Origin: Cupriavidus sp. MP-37
GTDB taxonomy: Bacteria > Pseudomonadota > Gammaproteobacteria > Burkholderiales > Burkholderiaceae
Reading direction: 5' to 3'
Length of the DNA stretch: 64,000 bases
NCBI RefSeq assembly: GCF_020618415.1
Contig: NZ_CP085344.1
Span: forward strand, 705,001-769,000
The notes below the pieces were generated by a model that had not been told where the DNA came from, did not search any database, and saw only the letters and a program-made list of their open reading frames with translations. This document shows, piece after piece, positions 51,282 to 60,745 of this stretch (positions within the stretch are counted from its first letter, which is position 1; each line of letters opens with the position of its first letter). A program made the position numbers and the translations under genes.

Positions 51282-51724
51282 GCGCGGCGACGCAGAACCC
51301 CGCAGCCACCGGCGGCAACCCGCCACGCAAGGTGACCGAGGTGGCGGTCGGCGTGCTGGTGCAGCCCGACGGCCGCTTCCTGCTGGCGCAGCGCCCGGCC
51401 GGCAAGCCCTACGAGGGCTACTGGGAATTCCCCGGCGGCAAGCTCGAGCCGGGCGAGTCGGTGGAGGCAGCGCTGGCGCGCGAACTGCACGAAGAGCTGG
51501 GCCTTGATGTCACGCAATGCGAGCGCTGGCACATCCTGGAACATGATTACCCGCACGCCTATGTGCGGCTGCACTTCTGCAAGGTTACGGCCTGGCGCGG
51601 CGAGCCCGTTGGCCGCGAAGGCCAGGCGTTCTCGTGGCAGGACACGCCGGTGACGGTCGGGCCGCTGCTGCCGGCGACCATTCCCGTGGTGGCGTGGCTG
51701 GCCGAGGAATCGCGCCACGGCTGA
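51278..51724 (+). CDS. Nudix hydrolase, MutT-like
   Basis: A 148-aa pyrophosphohydrolase likely to sanitise oxidised dGTP. The Nudix box is GGKLEPGESVEAALARELHEELG (GX5EX7REUXEEXG), with FPGGK ahead and VAVGVLVQPDGRFLLAQRPAGKPYEGYWEF as N-terminal strand. The start overlaps the DUF815 stop. Short MutT form, lacking the thiamine-phosphate synthase domain of some fused homologues. Confidence 0.9.
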   Translation: MSAATQNPAATGGNPPRKVTEVAVGVLVQPDGRFLLAQRPAGKPYEGYWEFPGGKLEPGESVEAALARELHEELGLDVTQCERWHILEHDYPHAYVRLHFCKVTAWRGEPVGREGQAFSWQDTPVTVGPLLPATIPVVAWLAEESRHG

Positions 51725-51814
51725 CCCTGCCGTCCGCGTCACTGACAAGCGGCCGCGGCGCCCGCTTGTGCGCCGCAGGGCCAGCCGGCCCGGATCCACA
51801 GGAAAGGAACCTGC

Positions 51815-53853
51815 ATGCTACGTGTCGATCGTATCGCCGACGACGTTTCCCTGCCTGAACTGACCCTGCGCGGCATCATCCTCGGTGCGCTGATCACGGT
51901 CGTGTTCACCGCTTCCAACATCTACCTGGGGCTGAAGGTCGGCCTGACCTTCTCGTCGGCGATCCCGGCGGCCGTGATCTCGATGGCCGTGCTGCGGCTC
52001 TTCCCCGGCGCCAACATCCTGGAAAACAACATGGTGCAGACACAGGCCTCGGCCGCGGGCACCCTGTCGTCGATCATTTCATCCTGCCCGGGCTGGTGAT
52101 GCTGGGCCACTGGCAGGGCTTCCCGTTCTGGCAGACGCTGGCGATCTGCGCGGCCGGCGGCATGCTGGGCGTGTTGTTCAGCATCCCGCTGCGCCATGCC
52201 ATGGTGGTGCAGAGCGAGCTGCCGTATCCCGAGGGCGTGGCCGCGGCGGAAATTCTGCGCGTGGGCAGCGCCGCGCCGGCCGAGGCCGCGCCAGGCCAGA
52301 AGCCGCAGGCGACCGGACTCGCCGACCTGATGGCCGGCGGCCTGGTCGCGGGGTTGTTCAGCTTTGCCGCCGGCGGGCTGCGCGTGCTGGCCGAGGGTGC
52401 CAACTTCTGGCTGTCGGCGGGCGCCTCGGTGGTGCGGCTGTCGATGGGCTTCTCGCTGGCGCTGGTGGGCGCGGGCTACCTGGTCGGCATCGTCGGCGGG
52501 CTGGCCATGCTGCTCGGGCTGGTGCTGACCTGGGGCGTCGCGGTGCCGTGGCTGACCGCGGTCACGCCGCGCCCGGACGGCGCCACGCTGTCGGCCTTCG
52601 GCACCCTGGTGTGGAGCCAGCAGGCACGCTTTATCGGCGCCGGCACCATCGGCATCGCCGCGATCTGGACGCTGCTGTCATTGGCCAAACCGATGCTCTA
52701 TGGCATCCAGGCCTCGTTCGGCGCGCTGCAGGCCGGCCCGGCGGGGCAGGGCAGCGTGCCGCGCACGCAGCAGGACATGCCGGCGAAGTGGATCGGGCTG
52801 GTGATGCTGGGTCTGCTGGCGGTGCTGGTGACGGTGTTCGCGTGGTTCCTCGCGCCGGCGCCGCTCGATGGCGGGGCGCGCTGGCGCCTGGTGGTCTACG
52901 CGGTGGTGTTCGCGTTTATTTTCGGCTTCCTGGTGGCGGCGGCGTGCGGCTACATGGCCGGACTGGTGGGCTCGTCGGCCAGCCCGATTTCCGGCATCGG
53001 CATCATCGCGGTGATCCTGGTGTCGCTGCTGATCCTGCTGGCGGGCCAGGCCGATGGCCTGCTGGCCACGCCAGAGGGCGGCAAGTTCGCGATCGCGCTG
53101 GCGATCTTCACCACCTCGGCGGTGGTGGCGGTGGCCTCGATTGCCAATGACAACCTGCAGGACCTGAAGACCGGCTGGCTGGTCGGCGCCACGCCGTGGC
53201 GCCAGCAGGTGGCGCTGCTGATCGGCTGCGTGGTCGGCGCTGCGGTGATCCCGCCGGTGCTGGAACTGCTCTACAGCGCCTATGGCTTCGCCGGCGCGCT
53301 GCCGCGTGCGGGCATGGACCCGAACCAGGCGCTGGCCGCGCCGCAGGCGACGCTGATGACCGCCATCGCCACCGGCATCTTCACCCACCAGCTCAACTGG
53401 AACATGATCCTGATCGGCATCGGGCTGGGCGTGGTGCTGATCGCCATCGACGAGATCCTGCGCCGCCGTGGCGGCGCGGCACGGCTGCCGGTGCTGGCGG
53501 TTGGCATCGGCATCTACCTGCCGCCGACGATCAGCTCGGCGCTGGTGGTCGGCGCGGTGCTGTCGTGGCTGTTGCTGCGCGCCGAGCGTCGCCGCGCCAC
53601 CGCGCGCGGCGACGATGTGAAGCTGGCGCTGGAGCACGCCGAGCGGCGCGGCACGCTGCTGGCGTCCGGCCTGATCGTCGGCGAAAGCCTGGTTGGCGTG
53701 ATGCTGGCCGCGGTGATCGGCCTGTCAGGCAGCGATGCGCCGCTGGCCGTGGTCGGGGCCGGGTTTGAAGCGACCGCGCAGTGGCTGGGCCTGGCGGTGT
53801 TCGTGCTGGTGTGCGTGGGCTTCTACCGCCGCGTGCTGGCCGCGGCGCACTGA
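51815..53853 (+). pseudogene. OPT/YSL family oligopeptide transporter, frameshifted
   Basis: A membrane transporter of about 679 aa interrupted by a one-base deletion. The first frame (51815-52099) encodes 94 aa with ELTLRGIILGALITVVFTASNIYLGLKVGLTFSSAIPAAVIS and NNMVQTQASAAGTLSSII, the OPT N-terminus. The second frame (52096-53853) continues with LGHWQGFPFWQTLAICAAGGMLGV and about 13 further spans to RVLAAAH. The family reads AAGTLSSIIFILPGLVMLGHW; here TCATTTCATCC seems to be TCATTTTCATCC less one T. Nothing else is damaged, so the change is recent or a sequencing error. OPT proteins import oligopeptides or metal chelates. Confidence 0.88.
52077..52079 (+). other. Probable site of the OPT frameshift (TTT run)
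   Basis: Three T residues sit where the reading frame needs four. Adding one T restores ATC ATT TTC ATC CTG CCC GGG CTG GTG ATG CTG, which fits the family sequence IIFILPGLVML. Homopolymer contraction is the simplest mechanism. Confidence 0.75.
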
Positions 53854-53878
53854 GGGCGGGGGCGTCTGCGTCGCGCCC

Positions 53879-54067
53879 TCAGTCGTCCTCGTCTTCGGAC
53901 CGGTCGGGCGAGGTCTCGCCCGGCTTGCCGCCGATCACGTATTTCTCCGACGCCCAGGCGCCGAGGTCGATCTGCTTGCAGCGCTCGGAACAGAACGGGC
54001 GGAATTTGTTGTCGGGCACCCAGGCCACCTCAGTGCCGCAGGTGGGGCATTTGACGACAGCAGGCAT
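53879..54067 (-). CDS. yacG: DNA gyrase inhibitor YacG
   Basis: A 62-aa zinc-ribbon protein. Four cysteines (C7, C10, C26, C30) in KCPTCGTEV and [23 protein letters not shown] bind zinc; YacG binds GyrB and inhibits gyrase in E. coli. The acidic C-terminal tail ([10 protein letters not shown]) is typical. ATG 54067 is the family start. It is the last gene of the minus-strand group pilB-pilC-pilD-coaE-zapD-yacG and converges with the OPT gene. Confidence 0.93.
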   Translation of the reverse strand: MPAVVKCPTCGTEVAWVPDNKFRPFCSERCKQIDLGAWASEKYVIGGKPGETSPDRSEDEDD

Positions 54068-54084
54068 GGCGTTCAGCGCAGGCT

Positions 54085-54843
54085 TCAGAAATTGCAAAGT
54101 TTTAGCAGGAACGGAATATCGGCATCGACCGAGCGCGGGCGCAGGTCGCCGTCCTGCTGCGTGAAGCGCACCCACAGCATGTACTTGTTGGCGCTCATCT
54201 CGGGGATGAAGGCCAGCAGCGAATCGTCCAGGTAGACCTGCATCAGCTGGTAGCTGCGGCCCGACAGCATCTGCTGGTAGCTGCCGCCGGTGGCGATCAC
54301 CTTGCCGCTCTGGCCCGCTTCACGCAATAGCCGCAGCACGATGGTGGTGCCCATGCGCAGCGACACCAATGGACGCGCCCATTTCAGGATATCGGCGCGG
54401 CGGTCTTCGGCGGGACGGTGCTGCCATGCATAGTACGCAGGCAGGTCGAACTCGCAGGTGCCGCCGGGGATGATGGCGCGGCTGCGGATGCTGGTCAGCC
54501 ACTCGTTGTCGGTCAGCAGCTGACCGGCCTTGCCCACGGTCTGGTTGAGCATGGCGATGCCCTGCTCGATCTCGCCGATGACCGAGTCGAGCGCGTCCTG
54601 GTCGATCTGCGGATTGGCGCGCAGCGGCGCCAATGCCTGCCGCTGGCGCTCCAGCTCCTTGATCAGGTCGGTCTTGAGGTCGGCGCGGCCGGCGACGTCG
54701 ATGATCTCGAACAGCGTGGTCAGCGCGACATGGTGCTGCTGGGCATGATCCTGGCCGAGGAAGTATTCCAGCCGATCGAACAGGTCCTCCAGGCGCAGGA
54801 GAGTCCTGATGCGTTCGTTGAAAGGGTATTCGTACAGAATCAA
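54085..54843 (-). CDS. zapD: Cell division protein ZapD
   Basis: A 252-aa cytoplasmic protein (DUF1342, formerly YacF) that bundles FtsZ filaments through the FtsZ C-terminal peptide. Conserved parts: [45 protein letters not shown] and the C-terminal [32 protein letters not shown]. Gene order coaE-zapD-yacG is conserved in proteobacteria. yacG follows after 17 nt. Confidence 0.94.
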   Translation of the reverse strand: MILYEYPFNERIRTLLRLEDLFDRLEYFLGQDHAQQHHVALTTLFEIIDVAGRADLKTDLIKELERQRQALAPLRANPQIDQDALDSVIGEIEQGIAMLNQTVGKAGQLLTDNEWLTSIRSRAIIPGGTCEFDLPAYYAWQHRPAEDRRADILKWARPLVSLRMGTTIVLRLLREAGQSGKVIATGGSYQQMLSGRSYQLMQVYLDDSLLAFIPEMSANKYMLWVRFTQQDGDLRPRSVDADIPFLLKLCNF

Positions 54844-55051
54844 GTGCTGTGTCCGTGCAGGGCGTCGGGCGCTTCAGGGGCGGCCCGGTGCAGAATGAGG
54901 CCCGGGAAATACCGGAAAGGGTGATCTATGCGCGTTGGATACCGGCACTATGCGGCGATTTCCCGGCATGTTCCAGCGCATTCTATGCGAGACCAGGTCC
55001 GAGGACAATGTCGCGCGCATGATGCAATGCGCCACAGCACGGCCCGGCGCG

Positions 55052-55678
55052 TCATGGATGGACCGCGCCCGCGGCGGACAGTTCACGGTAGTAGCGGTCG
55101 AGCCGGTCCACCTGCGCCACCAGCGCCTCGACCGGTCCGTCGTTGTCGATGACGTCGTCGGCACATGCCAGGCGGGCCGCGCGTGTTGCCTGCTTGGCCA
55201 TGATCGCCAGCACCTGTTCGCGGCTGAAGCCGTTGCGCGACATCACGCGGGCCACCTGCGTGGCTTCGGTGCAGTCGACCACCAGCACGCGGCCCACGCG
55301 CTCGCGCCACGAGCCCGATTCCACCAGCAGCGGCACCACGTAGATCAGGTAGGGATGCGCGCCGGCAGCGCGGATCGACTGCGCGCGCTCGGTCGTCAGC
55401 GCGCGGATCAGCGGGTGCGTGATGGCTTCCAGCCGCGCCTTGGCGGCGGGATCGGCAAACACCAGCGCGCGCATCGCGTCGCGGTCCATGGCCCCGTCCG
55501 GGCGCAGGCAGGCCGGGCCGAAGGCCTCGACCAGTGCCGGGATGGCACGCCCGCCCGGTGCGGTGATCTCGTGCGCGAGCAGGTCGGTATCGATGATCGC
55601 GGCGCCGCGCGCGGCGAACATGTCGGCCACGCGGGTCTTGCCGCTGCCGATGCCGCCGGTCAGTCCGATTTCCAGCAT
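55052..55678 (-). CDS. coaE: Dephospho-CoA kinase
   Basis: A 208-aa P-loop kinase making the last step of CoA synthesis. P-loop GGIGSGKT at 8-15, then DTDLLAHEITAPGG, HPLIRALTTERAQS and YVVPLLVESGSW with the DCTEATQVARVMSRNGFSREQVLAIMAKQ lid. ATG 55678 (MLEIGLTGG) matches family starts; the frame extends to 55825 only as a non-coding extension. A 209-nt gap separates it from zapD. Confidence 0.94.
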   Translation of the reverse strand: MLEIGLTGGIGSGKTRVADMFAARGAAIIDTDLLAHEITAPGGRAIPALVEAFGPACLRPDGAMDRDAMRALVFADPAAKARLEAITHPLIRALTTERAQSIRAAGAHPYLIYVVPLLVESGSWRERVGRVLVVDCTEATQVARVMSRNGFSREQVLAIMAKQATRAARLACADDVIDNDGPVEALVAQVDRLDRYYRELSAAGAVHP

Positions 55679-55760
55679 GTGAGGTTCTGTCAGACGTCGT
55701 TGCCGCAACGATACCAGCTTCGGCCGCTTCGGCAGTGGACCGGTCGCGGCGGCGCGGCCC

Positions 55761-56660
55761 TTACCAGGCAAACAGCGGCAGCACCCCGGGGCCGAACAGC
55801 AGCACCACCACGCCGGCCAGCGCAATGAAGGGCCCGAACGGGAACGGCGTGTCGCGCTCCTGGCGGCGCAGCGCGATATTGGCCAGCCCGAACAGCACGC
55901 CGGCCACCGACGACAGCAGCAACAGCGCCGGCAGCGCCTGCCAGCCGAACCACGCCCCCAGCGCCGCCATCAGCTTGAAGTCGCCGAAGCCCATGCCTTC
56001 CTTGCCGCGCAGCAGCCGGAACAGCCAGTAGGCGATCCACAGCACCAGGTAGCCGGCGGCGGCGCCGATCACCGCGTCGGGCAGCGCCACGAACAGGCTG
56101 GCCAGGTTCAGCAGCAGCCCCATCCACAGCAGCGGCAGCGTGATCTGGTCCGGCAGCAATTGCGTATCGGCATCGATCATGGTCAACGCCAGCAGCCCCC
56201 ATACCAGCACCAGCGCGGCCAGCGCCTGCGCGCCCGGGCCGAAGCGCCATGCCACCAGCGCGCTCAGCACGCCGCAGGCCAGCTCCACCAGCGGATAGCG
56301 CACGCTGATCGGCGCCTTGCACGCCGAGCAGCGGCCACGCAGGAACAGGTAGCTCAGCACCGGCACGTTTTCCCACGGGGCGATGGCGTGGCCGCAATGC
56401 GGGCAGGCCGAGCGCGGCACCATCAGGTTGTAGCGGCCGGGGTAGGGCAGCGGGTCGCCGCGCAGTTCGGCAATATAGTTGGCCTCGTCGCGCTCCATCA
56501 TGCGCGGCACGCGGTGGATCACCACGTTGAGGAAGCTGCCGACCACCAGCCCCAGCAGCGCCGCGGCCGCCACCAGGAAGACGGGCGGCAGCGCCGCCAG
56601 CGCATGCAGCAGCGGGGCGGTGCTGGTCGAAAAGGGAGATGCGGACCACACAGACTGCAT
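55761..56660 (-). CDS. pilD: Type IV prepilin peptidase/N-methyltransferase
   Basis: A 299-aa inner-membrane aspartyl protease that cuts and N-methylates type IV prepilins. N-terminal cytoplasmic domain carries the Cys pairs CPHCGH and CSACKA; the catalytic Asp residues are in LTMIDADTQLLPD and GKEGMGFGDFKL. About eight membrane spans. Three nucleotides separate its start from the pilC stop. Confidence 0.95.
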   Translation of the reverse strand: MQSVWSASPFSTSTAPLLHALAALPPVFLVAAAALLGLVVGSFLNVVIHRVPRMMERDEANYIAELRGDPLPYPGRYNLMVPRSACPHCGHAIAPWENVPVLSYLFLRGRCSACKAPISVRYPLVELACGVLSALVAWRFGPGAQALAALVLVWGLLALTMIDADTQLLPDQITLPLLWMGLLLNLASLFVALPDAVIGAAAGYLVLWIAYWLFRLLRGKEGMGFGDFKLMAALGAWFGWQALPALLLLSSVAGVLFGLANIALRRQERDTPFPFGPFIALAGVVVLLFGPGVLPLFAW

Positions 56661-56663
56661 CGC

Positions 56664-57935
56664 TTACACCACCTGTCCCAGCTTGAAGATCGGCAGGTAC
56701 ATCGCCACCACCATGCCGCCGATCAGCACGCCCAGCACCACGATGATCAGCGGCTCGATCAGGCTGGAGATGGCGGCGACGGCATCGTCGACTTCACGCT
56801 CGTAGAACTCCGCCACCTTCAGCAGCATGTTGTCCAGCGCGCCGGATTCTTCGCCGATCTGCGTCATCTGCAGCACCATGTTGTCGAACACATGGGTTGC
56901 CTGCATCGCGTTGGTCAGGCTGGTGCCGATGCGCACCGATTGCTCGATCTCGCGGGTGGCATCGTAGTAGACCCAGTTGCCGGCCGCGCCGGCGACCGAC
57001 TCCATCGACTCCACCAGCGGCGTGCCGGCCGCGAACATCGTCGCCAGGGTGCGGGTCCAGCGCGCGATCACGGCCTTGCGGAACAGGTTGCCGAAGATCG
57101 GCAGCTTCAGCAGCGCGCGGTCGGTGGCGCGCTGCACCTTCTCGGACTTCTTCAGCGCGCGCAGGTAGAAGCTGATGCCGGCCACCGGCGCGCCGATCAC
57201 CAGGTACCAGTACTGGACAAAAAAGTCGGAGATCGCGATCACCAGCAGCGTCGGCGCGGGCAGGTTGGCACCGAAGCTGGAGAACACCCCCTTGAACGCC
57301 GGGATCACGAACAGCATCAGGATCACCGTGACGGCAAAGGCGACGGTCAGCACCGCGATCGGGTAGATCATCGCGGAGTTGATCTGCCCCTTCAGCGCGA
57401 TGGTCTTCTCCATGTAGAGCGACAGGCGCTCCAGCAGCGAATCCAGGATGCCGCCCTGTTCGCCGGCATCGATCAGGTTGCAGTACAGCGTGTCGAAATA
57501 TTTGGGGTGGCGGCGGAACGCCGCGGCCATGCTGCTGCCGGCCTCGATGTCGAAGCGGATGTCGGACAGCAGCTGGGTGAAGTTGGGGTTGACGTGCCCG
57601 CGCGCGATGATGTCGATCGATTGCAGCAGCGGGATGCCGGCCTTGAGCATGGTCGACAGCTGCCGGGTGAAGTAGGCGATGTCCTTCTCGGTGATCTTGC
57701 GCCCGCGCGCGGCCTTGCGCTTCTTCAGCTTGACGATGGTCAGGCCCTGCTTGCGCAGCGTGGCGGTGACCTCGGCCTGGTTTTCGGCGCGCAGCTCGCC
57801 GGTGAAGGTCTTGCCCTTGCGGTCCTTGCCTTCCCACTCGAAGATGTACTGGGTGGGGGCCTTGCGTCCCTTCCCTGATTTGGCCCGTGACGGTGCCCCC
57901 GTCCGGGCGCCCGCTGCTGGTGCGCGCGTCGCCAT
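56664..57935 (-). CDS. pilC: Type IV pilus inner-membrane platform protein PilC
   Basis: A 423-aa platform protein of the pilus machine. Basic N-terminus (ATRAPAAGARTGAPSRAKSGKGRK), the FEWEGKDRKGKTFTGELRAENQAEVTATLRKQGL segment, and two T2SSF domains with FTRQLSTMLKAGIPLLQSI and WTRTLATMFAAGTPLVESM. Three membrane spans. Lies 65 nt after pilB. Confidence 0.95.
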   Translation of the reverse strand: MATRAPAAGARTGAPSRAKSGKGRKAPTQYIFEWEGKDRKGKTFTGELRAENQAEVTATLRKQGLTIVKLKKRKAARGRKITEKDIAYFTRQLSTMLKAGIPLLQSIDIIARGHVNPNFTQLLSDIRFDIEAGSSMAAAFRRHPKYFDTLYCNLIDAGEQGGILDSLLERLSLYMEKTIALKGQINSAMIYPIAVLTVAFAVTVILMLFVIPAFKGVFSSFGANLPAPTLLVIAISDFFVQYWYLVIGAPVAGISFYLRALKKSEKVQRATDRALLKLPIFGNLFRKAVIARWTRTLATMFAAGTPLVESMESVAGAAGNWVYYDATREIEQSVRIGTSLTNAMQATHVFDNMVLQMTQIGEESGALDNMLLKVAEFYEREVDDAVAAISSLIEPLIIVVLGVLIGGMVVAMYLPIFKLGQVV

Positions 57936-58000
57936 GGTTTTGACCCCCGATGTAAATGACGCTTGTTGTGCGTCTTGTCTTTACGTTATGTCGTGCTTCC

Positions 58001-59725
58001 CTACGTATTTGTGGTCGCCAGCACTTCTTCGAGTGACGTGACGCCCTGCCTGACCTTCAGCAGCCCCGCTTCGCGCAACGATAGCACGCCGTCCTTGCGC
58101 GCCTGCTCGGCAATCTGCAGCGCGGTGCCGTGCGCCAGGATGATCTCCTGCATGGCCTCGGTGATCGGCATCACCTGGTAGATGCCGCAGCGGCCCTTGT
58201 AGCCGCTGCCGTTGCAGCGCTCGCAGCCGACCGGATGGTAGGGCTGCCAGCTGCCGTCCAGGTCCTGCTCGCGGAAGCCCGCTTCCAGCAAGGCCTCGCG
58301 CGGGATCTCGCCCTCGCGCTTGCAGGTGCACAGCCGCCGCGCCAGCCGCTGCGCGGTGATCATCAGCACGCTCGAGGCAATGTTGAAGGCGGCCACGCCC
58401 ATGTTCATCAGGCGGGTCAGCGTGGTCGGCGCGTCGTTGGTGTGCAGCGTCGACAACACCAGGTGGCCGGTCTGCGCGGCCTTGATGGAAATGTCGGCGG
58501 TTTCCAGGTCGCGGATTTCGCCGACCATGATGATGTCCGGATCCTGGCGCAGGAACGAGCGCAGCGCGGCGGCAAAGGTCAGCCCGGCCTTGTCGTTGAC
58601 GTTGACCTGGTTGATGCCCGGCAGCTGGATTTCGGCTGGGTCCTCGGCCGTGGAGATATTGATGTCGCCCTGGTTCAGCAGGTTCAGGAAGGTGTACAGC
58701 GACACGGTCTTGCCGCTGCCCGTGGGGCCGGTCACCAGCACCATGCCGTACGGGCGCTTGATCACGTCCAGCAGCAGCGCCTTCTGCTCCGGCTCGTAGC
58801 CGAGCTGGTCGATGTCGAGCTTGTCGGACGACGATTCCAGGATCCGCATCACGATCTTCTCGCCGAACAGCGTCGGCAGCGTCGACACGCGGAAGTCCAC
58901 CGCCTTCTCGACGGTTTCCTTGGCATCCTTGTCCTTGGGCAGCGCGATCAGCAGCTTCATGCGGCCGTCCTGCGGCACACGCTTTTCAGAAATATCCAGC
59001 CGCGACAGCACCTTGATCCGGGTCGCGATCTTGTCGCGGATATCCAGCGGCGGGCGCGCGACTTCCTGCAGCACGCCATCGACGCGGAAGCGGATGCGGT
59101 AGAAAGTTTCGAACGGTTCGAAGTGCAGGTCCGACGCGCCGCGGTGGAAGGCCTCGGTCAGCAGCTTCTGCAGGAAGCGCACCACCGGGGCGTCGTCGAT
59201 GTTGTCGGCCGTGGTGCGGTTGCGCGGGTTGGCGGCGGCGGCGACCGGATCGTATTCGATCATCTTGCGCTCGGCCTGCACCGGCGAGATGTTCTTCAGC
59301 GTCCCCAGGGCCTCGCCGGCGGCGCGCACATGCTTCATCAGCTTGTCGTGCTCGACCACCACCGCTTCGACCGGCAGCTTGTACTTGTCGCGGATCGCAT
59401 CCAGGCCGGCCTGGTTGGACGGATCGGACAGCGCCAGCACCAGGCGGTTGTCGCGCCGGCCCAGCGGCAGCAGCCGGTGGGCATGGAATTCACGGTTGCC
59501 AGCCAGCGCCGGCGGCACCTTGGAGAGGTTGTACTGGGCCAGGTCCAGCAGCGGCAGCTGGTACTTGTCGGCGGCGAACAGCGCCAGGTCGTGCGCGCTC
59601 ATGGTGCCGCTGCCGACGATCTCGTCGATCAGCTGCGATTGCTTTTCACGTGCGGCCTGCTCCAGCTGAGCAAGCAGGGCGGGCGCGATACGCCGGCTCT
59701 GGGCCAGGGCAAGTCCGAGGGTCAT
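58001..59725 (-). CDS. pilB: Type IV pilus assembly ATPase PilB
   Basis: A 574-aa hexameric ATPase that powers pilus extension. N-terminal GSPII_E domain about residues 40-150; Walker A GPTGSGKT; Asp box STAEDPAEIQLPGINQVNVN; Walker B DPDIIMVGEIRDLETA; His box TGHLVLSTLHTNDA; zinc site CTCKREGEI and CERCNGSGYKGRCG. The first gene of the minus-strand pilB-C-D group. Pilin and pilus motor pilT genes are not in the window. Confidence 0.96.
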   Translation of the reverse strand: MTLGLALAQSRRIAPALLAQLEQAAREKQSQLIDEIVGSGTMSAHDLALFAADKYQLPLLDLAQYNLSKVPPALAGNREFHAHRLLPLGRRDNRLVLALSDPSNQAGLDAIRDKYKLPVEAVVVEHDKLMKHVRAAGEALGTLKNISPVQAERKMIEYDPVAAAANPRNRTTADNIDDAPVVRFLQKLLTEAFHRGASDLHFEPFETFYRIRFRVDGVLQEVARPPLDIRDKIATRIKVLSRLDISEKRVPQDGRMKLLIALPKDKDAKETVEKAVDFRVSTLPTLFGEKIVMRILESSSDKLDIDQLGYEPEQKALLLDVIKRPYGMVLVTGPTGSGKTVSLYTFLNLLNQGDINISTAEDPAEIQLPGINQVNVNDKAGLTFAAALRSFLRQDPDIIMVGEIRDLETADISIKAAQTGHLVLSTLHTNDAPTTLTRLMNMGVAAFNIASSVLMITAQRLARRLCTCKREGEIPREALLEAGFREQDLDGSWQPYHPVGCERCNGSGYKGRCGIYQVMPITEAMQEIILAHGTALQIAEQARKDGVLSLREAGLLKVRQGVTSLEEVLATTNT

Positions 59726-60046
59726 GGCAGGTGCGCAGTGGTTGGAGCAGTGTCCGCGGACAGGGCAGGACGAGACGAGCCCGCTTCTTGGGATCGGGGC
59801 AGTTTGCCGATGGGGTCACTTTTTGTAAAGGCGACGGCGGGACGTATTGGCGTTTGCGCGACACCGGCGCAACCCTACTTGCGCGGGGCCCGGTTCCCAC
59901 GGAGACGCGAGCACAGCAGACGGCAATTTGAGAATTGCCCCAATCCCCATTGGTGGCTGGCCAGCCATGCTTCTCGGCGTGGTGGCTCGCCGGCGTCCGG
60001 CGTCGGCTGATCTGTTATAGAATCAAAAATGAGTGTATAACATCGC
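59726..60046. other. Intergenic region between divergent pilB and the toxin gene
   Basis: This is 321 nt. It should hold the pilB promoter on the minus strand, but no convincing boxes (sigma70 or sigma54) are seen. The right end is AT-rich and carries the inverted repeat of the toxin-antitoxin operator. No gene is visible. Confidence 0.5.
60013..60042 (+). promoter_or_regulatory. Inverted repeat before the toxin-antitoxin genes
   Basis: TGTTATA (60013-60019) and TATAACA (60036-60042) are exact inverted copies 16 nt apart. TAGAAT at 60018-60023 or TATAAC at 60036-60041 could be a -10. The site ends 4 nt before the toxin ATG. It looks like an operator for self-repression by the HTH antitoxin. 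Confidence 0.55.
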
Positions 60047-60385
60047 ATGCGGCGCAACTACAAGAAGCCTTTCGCTCAATTCGTCAAGAAAGCACACAAG
60101 CCGCTGCAACTGGCGATCGAAGACGAGGTTGAGGAGCTCTGTGCCGTGCCCGAGCTGGGGGAAGCGAAGACTGGCGACCTGGCTGGCATCCGGGTGCATA
60201 AATTCAGGTTCAACCGGCAGGAATACCTGATCGCCTACCGGCCACTGCCGCAGGGGTTCAACGTGAAAGGCGTGGCACTTGAGGTGCTATGGATCGATTT
60301 CTACAAGGTCGGCTCGCATGAGAACTTCTATGACGAGCTCAAGAAATACCTGAGGGCTGAAAGAAATGGACACGATGACCGCTGA
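60047..60385 (+). CDS. RelE/ParE family toxin
   Basis: A 112-aa basic protein with the RelE/ParE plan: N-terminal helices (FVKKAHKPLQLAIEDEVEELCA), a central beta region DLAGIRVHKFRFNRQEYLIAYRP and a C-terminal segment LEVLWIDFYKVGSHENFYDELKKYL. RelE-type toxins cut mRNA on the ribosome, ParE-type poison gyrase; which applies here is not clear. No ribosome site precedes ATG 60047, and translation may be leaderless. The next gene overlaps it by 20 nt, toxin first. Confidence 0.82.
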   Translation: MRRNYKKPFAQFVKKAHKPLQLAIEDEVEELCAVPELGEAKTGDLAGIRVHKFRFNRQEYLIAYRPLPQGFNVKGVALEVLWIDFYKVGSHENFYDELKKYLRAERNGHDDR

Positions 60386-60686
60386 AGATCTGCTGCATGC
60401 CCTCGGCGAGTTGCCCCCGCGGGAACGCGTCAGGTTCTTCACGCTGATCGGACAGCAGGCCTTTGGTGACGAGAATTTCTCGCACGAGGAAGTCTTTGGC
60501 CACCTGGCGGAGGAGGATTTCACCGCGGCCGAGGCTGCCCAATACCTCGAAATCTCGATGGCTACCTTCCGCCGGCTGGTGCGCGATGGCAAGGTGGTTC
60601 CACGGGCGGAAGTCGGGCGCAGCCAGCTTTTCTCCGCAGCCGAGCTGAAAGCATTCAAGCGACAGCGCAAAGCCATCAAGGGCTGA
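60366..60686 (+). CDS. Antitoxin with excisionase-type HTH
   Basis: A 106-aa protein. Its N-terminal half (TAEDLLHALGELPPRERVRFFTLIGQQAF) may bind the toxin and its C-terminal half holds an excisionase/MerR-like helix-turn-helix: FTAAEAAQYLEISMATFRRLVRDGKVVPRAEVGRSQLFSAAELKAF (about residues 51-97). The two-gene layout with overlap, toxin upstream, fits a type II toxin-antitoxin unit whose antitoxin represses the pair. An alternative is a small DNA-binding protein unrelated to toxicity. Confidence 0.8.
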   Translation: MDTMTAEDLLHALGELPPRERVRFFTLIGQQAFGDENFSHEEVFGHLAEEDFTAAEAAQYLEISMATFRRLVRDGKVVPRAEVGRSQLFSAAELKAFKRQRKAIKG

Positions 60687-60704
60687 GAAGGTGGGTAGAA
60701 AGAC

Positions 60705-60740
60705 AAAAAGCCGAACCAACTTTCGTTGATTCGGCTTTTT
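60705..60740. terminator. Bidirectional terminator between the antitoxin and tRNA-Pro genes
   Basis: AAAAAGCCGAA/TTCGGCTTTTT (11 bp) extended by CAAC/GTTG with one mismatch and a TTTC loop. The T tract on the + strand ends the toxin-antitoxin transcript; the A tract on the other side is the T tract for tRNA-Pro. Confidence 0.9.
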
Positions 60741-60745
60741 AAATC

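Noticed and set aside
52060..52100. Programmed ribosomal frameshift in the OPT gene
   Set aside because: There is no slippery heptamer and no downstream structure evident, and other OPT genes are not known to use one. A one-base deletion or read error is simpler.
55679..55825. N-terminal extension of CoaE
   Set aside because: It lacks similarity, while MLEIGLTGGIGSGKT at 55678 is the standard family start.
60013..60740. Prophage or integrative element remnant at tRNA-Pro
   Set aside because: Only the toxin-antitoxin pair is present. No integrase, no duplicated tRNA 3' end (attachment site) and no phage genes are seen near 60746-60822.
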